This document shows, one piece after another, positions 45,046 through 53,493 of a stretch of DNA of 64,000 bases; the stretch's first letter is position 1, and each line of letters opens with the position of its first letter. The notes beneath the pieces are model-generated. The model searched no databases. It was not told where the DNA came from and was given only the letters and a program-made list of their open reading frames with translations. This stretch comes from UBA2421 sp002343075 (GTDB taxonomy: Bacteria > Planctomycetota > Phycisphaerae > Tepidisphaerales > Tepidisphaeraceae), in contig CALJLN010000003.1 in NCBI GenBank assembly GCA_937982565.1, forward strand, positions 124,001-188,000, written 5' to 3'. The translations under genes and the position numbers were made by a program.

Positions 45046-45108
45046 CTCCGATCGGGCGTTGAATAGACAGCTCCGGGCAAACAACTTGCCACGGCACACA
45101 GAGGCGCC
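45046..45108 (-). promoter_or_regulatory. Conserved 63-bp LEPR-XLL leader, copy B
   Basis: This is the partner of 41254-41316. The inverted repeat here is GGCAA-acaac-TTGCC (45076-45090), with one pair less than in copy A. Confidence 0.65.
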
Positions 45109-45528
45109 GTACGCCAAATCGAGGGCCAACAATTCTGAAAATTTTTTCGCTTGATTCGACCGGGGGGTGCTGTGATACGGGCGCTTCAGACATGGCCTAA
45201 CTTTTGGGTCGAAACCACACCCGCTTACGAAGCAACGCAGGGATTGGGAGGCGAGTGTCGATCCCAAACGCCGCCCAGCGCCGGCAGAGATGATCGGTGC
45301 ACGAAGTTGCACGAGGAGGACACGAACGCATCTTGTTCCTCAATCGGTGCTCAACTCGAGCGCATTCTTGGGGGTGCGTGGGTCATCGAATTGCCGGGGC
45401 GACTCATCGCACCTTCAACAGTGGCATCGGCGGGCAGCGAAATGGCCTGCGGACCACCGCGGGCCACAACCGACTCTTGCGGTGGATCATCCCGGCGGAT
45501 GAATCCTAGCGGCTAAATCGTCAATGGT
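45109..45528. other. Intergenic region without a recognisable gene
   Basis: About 420 bp lie between the kinase stop and the LEPR-XLL leader. The first ~40 bp still resemble the region upstream of the other leader. A T/A-rich patch (45138-45148) is the only AT-rich part. Short open frames overlap on both strands, but none has a ribosome-binding site or a recognisable product. Confidence 0.5.
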
Positions 45529-48252
45529 TCATTCCGGCGCGGCGGTTTGAGGAAGGGTTGTGCGCAATTCGAGCAGGCTCTCCGAAAACTCGGGGTTGAT
45601 GGAGGCAGCCGAGGCGCGAGCAATGCAATCGTCGAGAATCGAAGCCGCCTCTACCTCGCGGTTTAGCGCGACGAGGCTGATGGCCACATCGCGCATGCTG
45701 CTCAGTGTGTCGGGATGATCCGGGCCAAGCTGGGCGGTTCGGGTTGCAAGCGTTTCCCGGCGAAGCAACAGTGCGTCGGCGTGTCGGCTGAGGTCGTGAT
45801 AGGTCTCAGCCAGAGCCTTCATGCTTCGCAGCGTGTCGGGGTGGTCTGAGCCGAGCAATGCTCTGCGTTTCAGCAGCGTCGTTTCCCTTACCTTGAGCGC
45901 ATCAGCGTGGCGGTCGTGAGCGGTATAGCTGTAGGCGAGATTGTGAGAGGCGTCGAGCGTGTCGGGGTGGTCGGCACCGAGCAGAGTGGTGCGGCGGGCG
46001 AGCACCTCTTCTCGAATCGCAAGGGCCTCCTGCGGCCGCCCGGCATGGGTGTAACTGATCGCAAGGTTGTTCATCGCCCACAGCGTCATCGGATGATCGG
46101 TGCCGAGCTTGAATTTCGCGAGTGTCAGGGTCTCTTCGCGGATCTTGAGGGCGTCTTCGTTTCTTCCCACTTCGTCGTAGCTTAGACCGAGTCCATTCAT
46201 CAAAGGAATCGCGCCGGCGTACTCGGCTCCGAACTTGCGCCGCATGATTGCGAGCGATTCCTCGCGCAGATTGAGTGCGTCGGTTTGCCGGCCGGCGTTT
46301 TGATAGCCCATCGCCAGATTGGTCATGCCCGTGACCGTCAGCGCATCGTCAGGGCCGAGCGTCTTGCGCATCAGCGGAAGCGCCTCTTCCCAAAGCGCGA
46401 CGGCTTCCGAGAAGCGGCCCTGATCATCGTAGCTGTTGGCGAGATTGTTCATGCTGACCAGGGTCGCCCGATGTTCCGGGCCGAGTTTGGCCCTTTGCTG
46501 TTCCAGCGTTTTTTCCCGTAACCCGATTGCATCGGTCAATCGACCGGAAGCGGCGTACTGGTTTGCGAGGTTTGACATGCACGCTAGCGTGTCGGGGTGA
46601 TCCGGCCCTTTGTGCTTCGTGCTCAGTGCCAGCGCCGCCTCAAACTGCTCGGTGGCGGTTCTTGAATCGCCGAGGTACCAGAATGACAAACCCATCGTCT
46701 GCCGCAATCGTGTTTCAACCGACGGCTGATCCTTGAAGCTGCTTTGGACAAACGGCAGAGCCGCTTCAACGGCTTTGCGGAGCGTGACATCGTGCCCAAG
46801 CCCGCCTTCCTGCCCCAATGGCCGGGCCGCAGCCAGAATTCGGGACTGTACGAAGTCAAGCACCGCCCGTGATTCGGCGTCGCGCGCTTCGGCGGTCTTC
46901 TTAGCGGAATGCTCTGCTTCGGCGGCGGTGGTTGCGAGCATTCTGGCGCGGCGTTCACCGAGAAGGCCCCATGTTGTACCGATAACACCCGATATCAGAA
47001 GGAGCAGAATGGCCGCCGTTGCCAGCACTGGCCCTTTGTTTCGCAGGATGAACTTCTTCACGCGATATCGGGCTGATGGCGCGCCAGCCGTCACAGGCTC
47101 GTCGGCTAGATATCGCTGTACGTCCATCGCCAGGCCGTTGGCGGTTTCGTATCGGCGCGCGCGGTCCTTTTCGAGGCACTTCATCACGATCCAGTCCAGT
47201 TCCCCACGCAACTGCCGGTGGAGCGCCGGGAGCTGGGTGCCCCGGCGGGCCGCAACCTGCGCCGCGGTGTTACCTACCGCCGCCGAGAGCCGCGTACTCG
47301 GCCGAGGCGGGTCAACGTCGCGAATGATTGACTGAATCCGGGCGTATCCCGCCGATCGCAGCGTGGTCGAGTCGAATGGCAATGTGCCGGCGAGCAATTC
47401 GTACAAGATGACGCCCAGCGAATAGATGTCGGTACGTGTGTCGATGTCAACAGCATTGAGGTCGGCCTGCTCGGGCGACATGTACTCGGGCGTGCCGATC
47501 AACTGGCCGGTTTCAGTGAACGCCGTGTGCTCGGAGATGCAGTGCTGGGTGGCCTTGGCGACGCCGAAATCGATCACTTTCACTGTGGGTTTGCCGTCGA
47601 AGATTGCGACGAGGATGTTTTCCGGCTTGAGATCGCGATGGATGATCGCTTTCTGATGGGCATGCTGGATCGCCTGGCACGCCTCGGAAAACAGCGAAAG
47701 CCTTTGACGGACCGTGAACTGATGTTCGTCGCAAAACCTCGTGATGGGAGTGCCGTCGATGTATTCCATCACGAAGTAGGGGCGGCCCGAAACGGTCGTG
47801 CCGACGTCGTAAACTGCGGCGACATTCGGATGGTTCATCGCAGCCAGCGCCTGTCGCTCAGACTCAAATCGTGCAACCACCTGCTGGGTGTCCATTCCGA
47901 GCTTGATCAACTTTAGCGCGATGACGCGCGCGATATCCTGCCGCTGAGCCTTGTAGACGATGCCCATGCCCCCTTTTCCGATTACCTCCAGCAGTTTGTA
48001 TGGACCGATGACAGCACCGGGCTGTTCGCCCGGGAGTTCGTCGGGTGGGGCGGCTGGCGAAAAGAGCGAGACGGGGGCGAGGGTTTCGCCCGACTCGCAC
48101 GCATGCTGCGCTAGCAGTTCCCGCACTTCCAGAGCAAGGGGCTGATCATCGCCGCATTCCGACTTTAGAAAGGCATCACGCTCCCCTGGTGCCAAATCCA
48201 GCGCCCGCTGGAAGAGTTGCTTTGCAGGCCAGTAAGAATCGCGCGTGGACAT
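45529..48252 (-). CDS. Membrane Ser/Thr protein kinase with TPR (kinesin light chain-like) repeats
   Basis: In this 907-aa protein the N-terminal cytoplasmic kinase has VIGKGGMGIVYKA, catalytic K114, HRDLKPEN (D207), DFG at 228-230 and GTPEYMSPEQA, so it should be active. One membrane span lies at about 407-430. The outer C-terminal half holds about ten ~42-residue TPRs of the LG.DHPDTL...NLA..Y...GR..EA type. It starts 23 bp after the ECF sigma gene, which sets the start at 48252; the longer frame would overlap that gene. Planctomycete ECF factors are commonly paired with such kinases, which are thought to control them by phosphorylation. Confidence 0.93.
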   Translation of the reverse strand: MSTRDSYWPAKQLFQRALDLAPGERDAFLKSECGDDQPLALEVRELLAQHACESGETLAPVSLFSPAAPPDELPGEQPGAVIGPYKLLEVIGKGGMGIVYKAQRQDIARVIALKLIKLGMDTQQVVARFESERQALAAMNHPNVAAVYDVGTTVSGRPYFVMEYIDGTPITRFCDEHQFTVRQRLSLFSEACQAIQHAHQKAIIHRDLKPENILVAIFDGKPTVKVIDFGVAKATQHCISEHTAFTETGQLIGTPEYMSPEQADLNAVDIDTRTDIYSLGVILYELLAGTLPFDSTTLRSAGYARIQSIIRDVDPPRPSTRLSAAVGNTAAQVAARRGTQLPALHRQLRGELDWIVMKCLEKDRARRYETANGLAMDVQRYLADEPVTAGAPSARYRVKKFILRNKGPVLATAAILLLLISGVIGTTWGLLGERRARMLATTAAEAEHSAKKTAEARDAESRAVLDFVQSRILAAARPLGQEGGLGHDVTLRKAVEAALPFVQSSFKDQPSVETRLRQTMGLSFWYLGDSRTATEQFEAALALSTKHKGPDHPDTLACMSNLANQYAASGRLTDAIGLREKTLEQQRAKLGPEHRATLVSMNNLANSYDDQGRFSEAVALWEEALPLMRKTLGPDDALTVTGMTNLAMGYQNAGRQTDALNLREESLAIMRRKFGAEYAGAIPLMNGLGLSYDEVGRNEDALKIREETLTLAKFKLGTDHPMTLWAMNNLAISYTHAGRPQEALAIREEVLARRTTLLGADHPDTLDASHNLAYSYTAHDRHADALKVRETTLLKRRALLGSDHPDTLRSMKALAETYHDLSRHADALLLRRETLATRTAQLGPDHPDTLSSMRDVAISLVALNREVEAASILDDCIARASAASINPEFSESLLELRTTLPQTAAPE

Positions 48253-48275
48253 GTTGTGCCGAAGGGCTTGCGGGG

Positions 48276-48869
48276 TCAGTGAATTCGACGGCGCAACCAG
48301 GCGCGGGCGAACTCCCACTCGCGTTTGATGGTGCGCGGCGAAAGGTTCATTACTTCGCCCGTCTGCTCGACCGTCAAACCGGCAAAAAAGCGCAGGCGAA
48401 TCACGTCGGCGGCGCGCGGATCCTTTCGCTCCAGAAGCAGTAACGCTTCGTCAAGTGCCAGCAACTGCTCTGTATCATCGATCAGCGAAGGAGAATCGGC
48501 CGCGATGCCGGTCAGGGTCAAACTCACGCGTTGCCTGTCACCGCCTCGCTTGAGGCGTCCGCGGCGGCGCGCGTGCTCGATGAGCGTCCGACGCATCGCT
48601 TCGGCAGCGGCATGTACAAACTGCCGCTCGCCCGCCCAGTCGATCTGAGCTTGCCCGTAGAGTCGAAGATAAACCTGATGCACAAGCTCTGTGGCGTGCA
48701 ACGTATGGCCGGCGCGCTCTTCGTGCATCAACTCCTGTGCCATCGCACGCAGTTGCTTGTATACGCTGTTAAATAGCGACCCAAATGCGACCTGGGATTC
48801 ACCCCGCGTCCGAACGCCCGGCGGCGCGGGTTCAGCTTCAGAAGAGGCGAACGGTCGATCCGGGTGCAT
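48276..48869 (-). CDS. ECF-family RNA polymerase sigma factor
   Basis: This 197-aa protein of the TIGR02999-like group is common in planctomycetes. Region 2 includes VYKQLRAMAQELMHEERAGH, LHATELVHQVYLRLYGQ and FVHAAAEAMRRTLIEHARRR. Region 4 has DPRAADVIRLRFFAGLTVEQ and MNLSPRTIKREWEFARAWLR, the helix-turn-helix for the -35 element. Start 48869 is tentative. It is cotranscribed with the downstream kinase; no anti-sigma factor is encoded, in line with kinase-based control. Confidence 0.92.
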   Translation of the reverse strand: MHPDRPFASSEAEPAPPGVRTRGESQVAFGSLFNSVYKQLRAMAQELMHEERAGHTLHATELVHQVYLRLYGQAQIDWAGERQFVHAAAEAMRRTLIEHARRRGRLKRGGDRQRVSLTLTGIAADSPSLIDDTEQLLALDEALLLLERKDPRAADVIRLRFFAGLTVEQTGEVMNLSPRTIKREWEFARAWLRRRIH

Positions 48870-49109
48870 GCCCGCATCATACCCGAGTTTCGGCCCGCCG
48901 GGGCGGCGAATCAGGCGATAGCAGTGGCAGCCAAACCCCGCGGCAAACACCCAACGATGTCGCCCAGCCGGCTTCTAAGTTGCTATCAATAAGGGGGTTA
49001 TGAAGTTATCACGGCATTTCCCGCGCGACACCCCGCCCGCCAACTGCCACACTGCCCGAAGCGGCGCGACCGTCGCTTCTCCCTATTGCCGCATGCCCAA
49101 CGAGGAAAG
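48870..49109. other. Spacer between ECF sigma gene and tRNA gene
   Basis: About 240 bp should hold the ECF-kinase promoter on the minus strand. I see no gene or clear promoter hexamers. Confidence 0.4.
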
Positions 49110-49182
49110 TAGCACCGACAGGACTCGAACCTGTGACCCGGGGCTTATGAATCCCCTGCTCTACCAACTGAGCTACGGTGCC
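49110..49182 (-). tRNA. tRNA-Met (CAU anticodon)
   Basis: The 73-nt cloverleaf has acceptor GGCACCG/CGGTGCT (ending in G1-U72) and discriminator A73. The D-arm is GCTC-AGTTGGTA-GAGC, the anticodon loop TTCATAA, and the T-arm ACAGG-TTCGAGT-CCTGT. CCA is not encoded. The absence of a C1-A72 mismatch argues for elongator Met rather than initiator. The top anticodon-stem pair is A31-G39, a mismatch. A lysidine-modified Ile tRNA cannot be fully excluded. Confidence 0.93.
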
Positions 49183-49220
49183 GAAACAGGCGTATTACTT
49201 TACATGCACAGCGGGCAGAT

Positions 49221-52200
49221 TCAACTGCGGGACCGCCGGCGGGAACTCACGAGCGCCATTGCAGGCAAGATCACTGTAATGCTCGGTTCGGGCACTGGAG
49301 CGGCGGAGGTGGCGGTGCGTGCAGCGGGCAGCGACTCACCGAAACTGCTCGCCAGGATCGTAAAGTCGTTGAGTGAGACGACTCCGTCGTAGTTAAAGTC
49401 ACCCGCGGCCCACGCGGCGTTTGTGCCAAAGCCGGCGGCAAGGCGGGTGAAGTCGTCCAGGTTCACATCGCCGCTCAGGTCGGCGTCGCCGGAGATGGTG
49501 AATCGGACGAGCAGGCTGGTTGCATCCACCTCCTCGCCCAGAAACGATGCCGGCAAACCTAACTCACTTGCTTCGGCAAACCCCAGCGCCCTATTGGGAG
49601 TGACCGCGGCAAAGGCGCTGGTGATGCCGATGCCATTCCAACTTCCAGAGTTGAATCCGCTCGCAATCGCGTCGCGCACCGCCACAATCGGGGATGCTCC
49701 GCTGTAGTCAATGACCAGCGCGTTGTCTGTGAGTTCCAGGTGCCCGTTGATCACGATCGACTCAGCCCGAATGACGCGAGGCTCTGCGGCATCCATCAGC
49801 ACGACTTGTCCCCCGGGTGCTACTGAAATCGACGACAAGTGTTGGGAAGCATCGAGCATAACGAGCCCGCCGTTGACCTGCAGCCCCGCGCCGCGCAGGT
49901 CTGCCGTGGTTCTAAGCGCGCCGCCGTTGACGCGCACAATGGAGCTCGGTGACGAAAGCACCTCGCCATTGATCTCAGTAGTGCCTGCCCCGGCGATGGT
50001 CAGCATCGATCCATTCGCGATTACAAGCCCACCATTGAGCGTGAGCTTTGTGCCGAGCGCCGTGCTTGCAGTCGTATGGTTACTGAGAGTCGTTAAGATA
50101 TTTATGACGTGCGCACCCTGATTCACGTTGATCGCTGCATTCCCGCCGGAGACGTCAAAGGTAACCGATCCAGCCCCGCCGATGGTGTAGGAGATGGCAC
50201 TGTCGAAAGTGATCTGGCCAACCGTCACGGCGGTTGCAGTGGAGATGATGGTGGGTGTCTCGATGTATCCCAGCAACCGAGCGTGCGCACCGGTTGCGTT
50301 GGGAATGGCTCCGTCGAACCAGTTGGCCGCGGTGCCCCAGTTGTTGCCTGCTGCGCCGTTCCAACCCTGACCGAGTTGCAGGAGTGCGAATTCGTTCGCG
50401 TTAAGATTTGCGTTGCCGTCGAGGCTCGCGGGAACCTGATAGACCATGGCGCCCCCGTCGGGGTTGGCGAATGCGCCGACTGCAAGGTAGATCTGAGCGG
50501 GAATGAACCCAAACTCGCCGAGCAGGTCGAGCGTTCCTTCGAGTACTCCGCCGTTCGGGCCGGTGCCAGCTTCAGTGGCACCGGTGGTGTCGAACCAGCC
50601 TTCCCAGTCGTTGCTGTTCTCGTCCGCGAGGTATGCGTCCCACTGAGCAACCTGCCCGGATTTGGCCCAGTTGGCATTGACCATTGCTCCAGGGTTTCTG
50701 GCTAGATAGATGAAGTGGTCATTGCCTTCGCCGGCGTCCTGCGTGGCGAGATAGATTTTGCCGCCCTTTCGGGCATAGTGAATCTGCATTCCGCCGTTGG
50801 CAGCGATCTGGGTTGCGCCGGCATCGAGCACGCCGTCCATGACAAAGCCGCCTGGGTTGGGCTGCGGTGCACCGGTTCCGGCTCCAACCCACACATGTTG
50901 GATATCGGTGCGGGTGAGATTTCCTTTGGTGTCGGTCGCTTCGACGTAGTAGTCAAGCAGTTTGTTGGTAATGCCCGCGATCATGGCTGAGTATTCGTCC
51001 GCCCTCACTGTTGGCGCCAGGATGTTGCCCGGCGAGGTGAGCGAGCGGACGGTCATGGGCAGGCTGATCCAACTCCCCACCTCGGCACCACCGGCGTACG
51101 TTTCGTTCTGTATCGAAGCGAGAGAATTGTCCCCGTCGACGTCAACGCGATACTTCAGTGTCACGCTGCTGAGGCCGCTAACGTCATAGGCGTAAGTCCA
51201 CACCTTAAAATCGCTGCTCTCGCGGGTGGAGCCGAATTCGTACTCTCCCGGGTTGTAGGCGTCGCGCTGTGGGATGAACACGCTCGGCGGTGTGGTTTCG
51301 TTGGACAGATTGCCTGCGGTCAAAGTGGAACTGACAGCTGCGACAGCCAAGTTGCTTCCGCGGGTAACATTGCTATCCCAAATCTCGGTGCCGTCCCAGT
51401 ACCAATGGTCGCTGGCCATTGCCTGAGTCAGATAATGCCAGCCGCGTTCGGCATTGCTACCTGTATTGTTGATGACATTACTCGCGATGGCAGGGCCGAG
51501 GATGTCCTCCGCGGTGTAAACGCGGTTTTTGGCGGCGGTCAGCACGGCCCAACTGTTGCGGTCGGGCGACCACCCGGCGGCGTTAGGGTCGCCGAGCCAT
51601 TTCTTAAACTCGGCATCACCATTATCAGCGCCGGCCCAACTTCCACTTTCAACATGAATCACCGCGTTTTGCGGGACGGGAAAGCGCGAGAGATAATCCT
51701 GAACCGTTGTGACGTTGTAATTCGGGTTTCCATTAGCCCAGTTGACCATGTTCTGGAAATTAGAGTGGTAGTACGCGTCGCTGCCGCCGCCAAAGTTATC
51801 GCCGTCGTGATGCAGCATGACGTACATGGGGCGGGAATTGTCGGTGTTGAGGTGACGGTATTGATCCATCACGGTTTGATAAAGGAATGCTCCATATCCG
51901 CCGCGACCGTCTTCATTACCCTCGTAACGTGCCGCAGGGACGGCGACGATCTTGCTCACCAGCCCTGTGTTTGGATTAACGTGCTGTACCCAGGCGGGCT
52001 TGTAGCCATCGGGCGCGCCGACTTTGCTTGGTGCCCACAGGTTATTGAGTTGCACCCACGCTGCCGGAGCGGGGTTGATCTGATCGGCCTTGTTGGGCGC
52101 AAACAACCCCGAGGCGTTTGTGTGGGGGTAGGTCTTGCTGGCGCGGTCAATGTGGATGTTGTCGACCAGTGTCCATTCGATGCCCTCGGCCTGTAACCAC

Positions 52201-52772
52201 GGGACCATTCGCTGGCTGAATGCGGTTTCGGCGGGGAAGAACCCCTTGGAATACGCGCCGCCGAACGTGCTGGCCATCGATTGTTTGTGCATGCGAATCT
52301 GCATGCGGATATCGCGTTCATCGAGCAGCGGGGCGAGCGCGTGGTGATACGTGAAGCCGATCATGTCCATGCGCGTGTTGCCCTGCGCCGTGGTCATCGC
52401 CTTAGCTTGTTGGTAGCCCGCCTGCCAGTTGTTCCACATTCCGCCGTTGATGCCGAGTTGTTGAAGCTTGTTCAGGTTCTCGACGAGCGAACCGGAAAAT
52501 GAGACTTGAGCGCCGGCGTTCGGGAGCACCGCGGCGGTTTGGACGGCATTTCTGGGCCAGGTGGTGTAGGGACCGAATCGCTGATTATGCACATCGTACA
52601 GGCTGAAAGAGTAGCGGCTGGCGTTCTGAGTCTGCTGGATGTTCTCGCCGGGGAAATAGATCGGTTGATGCATGTGCCAGAGGAAGCCCACCTGCATTTT
52701 CTCGGCCAACGCAGATGAGGTGAGTGACAGAACGACAGGCAGGACGGCAGTGCCGAGCACGAGACTTTTCAT
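49221..52772 (-). CDS. Exported GH57-family glycosidase with dockerin-like repeats and PEP-CTERM tail
   Basis: This 1183-aa protein has a signal peptide (MKSLVLGTAVLPVVLSLTSS, cleavage near ALA), then a GH57 domain. The domain has VGFLWHMHQPIYFPGE, a nucleophile-type segment GFFPAETAFSQRM, and MLHHDGDNFGGGSD with a candidate acid/base Asp. A middle region (about 560-800) with DYYVEATDTKGN looks like beta-sandwich modules. Beta-repeats follow, then GDADLSGDVNLDDFTRLAAG and GDFNYDGVVSLNDFTILASS, and a VPEPSITV tail. GH57 enzymes act on alpha-glucans and are mostly cytoplasmic. AAGGA lies 8 nt before the ATG. Confidence 0.85.
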   Translation of the reverse strand: MKSLVLGTAVLPVVLSLTSSALAEKMQVGFLWHMHQPIYFPGENIQQTQNASRYSFSLYDVHNQRFGPYTTWPRNAVQTAAVLPNAGAQVSFSGSLVENLNKLQQLGINGGMWNNWQAGYQQAKAMTTAQGNTRMDMIGFTYHHALAPLLDERDIRMQIRMHKQSMASTFGGAYSKGFFPAETAFSQRMVPWLQAEGIEWTLVDNIHIDRASKTYPHTNASGLFAPNKADQINPAPAAWVQLNNLWAPSKVGAPDGYKPAWVQHVNPNTGLVSKIVAVPAARYEGNEDGRGGYGAFLYQTVMDQYRHLNTDNSRPMYVMLHHDGDNFGGGSDAYYHSNFQNMVNWANGNPNYNVTTVQDYLSRFPVPQNAVIHVESGSWAGADNGDAEFKKWLGDPNAAGWSPDRNSWAVLTAAKNRVYTAEDILGPAIASNVINNTGSNAERGWHYLTQAMASDHWYWDGTEIWDSNVTRGSNLAVAAVSSTLTAGNLSNETTPPSVFIPQRDAYNPGEYEFGSTRESSDFKVWTYAYDVSGLSSVTLKYRVDVDGDNSLASIQNETYAGGAEVGSWISLPMTVRSLTSPGNILAPTVRADEYSAMIAGITNKLLDYYVEATDTKGNLTRTDIQHVWVGAGTGAPQPNPGGFVMDGVLDAGATQIAANGGMQIHYARKGGKIYLATQDAGEGNDHFIYLARNPGAMVNANWAKSGQVAQWDAYLADENSNDWEGWFDTTGATEAGTGPNGGVLEGTLDLLGEFGFIPAQIYLAVGAFANPDGGAMVYQVPASLDGNANLNANEFALLQLGQGWNGAAGNNWGTAANWFDGAIPNATGAHARLLGYIETPTIISTATAVTVGQITFDSAISYTIGGAGSVTFDVSGGNAAINVNQGAHVINILTTLSNHTTASTALGTKLTLNGGLVIANGSMLTIAGAGTTEINGEVLSSPSSIVRVNGGALRTTADLRGAGLQVNGGLVMLDASQHLSSISVAPGGQVVLMDAAEPRVIRAESIVINGHLELTDNALVIDYSGASPIVAVRDAIASGFNSGSWNGIGITSAFAAVTPNRALGFAEASELGLPASFLGEEVDATSLLVRFTISGDADLSGDVNLDDFTRLAAGFGTNAAWAAGDFNYDGVVSLNDFTILASSFGESLPAARTATSAAPVPEPSITVILPAMALVSSRRRSRS

Positions 52773-53021
52773 CGCTGTTTCCTTCTGCGCAGAGCAGCAG
52801 TTGAAACGGTTAACCCTAGTCTTTCGCGATGATAAGACGCCCTTAAGGGATGTCAAGATTGATGATGCCGACAAAGCCCCAGCTCAATCGTGCTGGTCGC
52901 TGGGCCGAAGGAGCGCAAACGCGACGTTGCAGGCGACGATTCGGCGGCCGGGGGGGCGCGGGTCGGCCGAGCGCGGTCAGATGGAAGGGATCAATTTGGA
53001 GCAGCGTGCAGAGGTCGCCTG

Positions 53022-53375
53022 CTAGGGCCCGATTGCCGGGCTGCCACGTTCACCGGTTCGTAGGCGGATGCAATCTTCCAGGTTGAGGACGAAGATCTTG
53101 CCATCGCCGATCGAGCCGGTGTCGCCGCTTCGGGCGGCATGAACGATTGCTTCAATTGCAGGTTCGACATAGGCGTCGTTCACCGCTATCTCAAGTTTCA
53201 CTTTCTGCACCAGGCGGATCTGCACCTCCGCGCCGCGATAGACTTCGGTGTGCCCGCGCTGCCGGCCGCACCCGCGGACATCGGTGACGGTCATCAGGTA
53301 GACTTCACGTTCGTTGAGTGCTGCCTGCACGGCTTCCAGCTTTTCGGGGCGTATAACTGCGACGATTAGTTTCAT
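53022..53375 (-). CDS. glnB: PII nitrogen signal protein
   Basis: This 117-aa trimeric sensor binds ATP/ADP and 2-oxoglutarate and would gate the neighbouring Amt. The T-loop reads RGCGRQRGHTEVYRGAEV: the uridylylated Tyr51 of enteric PII is Val51, and residue 49 is Ala rather than the cyanobacterial phospho-Ser. The nucleotide site GSIGDGKIFV and RLRTGERG are intact. It therefore probably works only by direct ligand sensing. AGGA precedes ATG 53375. It follows amt by 118 bp in an operon. Confidence 0.94.
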   Translation of the reverse strand: MKLIVAVIRPEKLEAVQAALNEREVYLMTVTDVRGCGRQRGHTEVYRGAEVQIRLVQKVKLEIAVNDAYVEPAIEAIVHAARSGDTGSIGDGKIFVLNLEDCIRLRTGERGSPAIGP

Positions 53376-53493
53376 TTGGGGTTCCTGTCTCAGAGCTCGT
53401 TTCTCAAATCCTTCCGGTGTCGACACCGATCGACCCGCACCGCACGCCGGAAGCTGATCTCCGACGGCGGTGGGGTCACTTGGGTTTGGTGGA

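Noticed and set aside
45297..45335. CACGAA-like words resembling the GxxExxY cassette ends
   Set aside because: Only loosely similar, not inverted, and no gene lies between them.
45290..45516. Overlapping short plus-strand frames in the kinase/LEPR-XLL spacer
   Set aside because: Three frames are open at once, none has a ribosome-binding site, and none looks like a protein.
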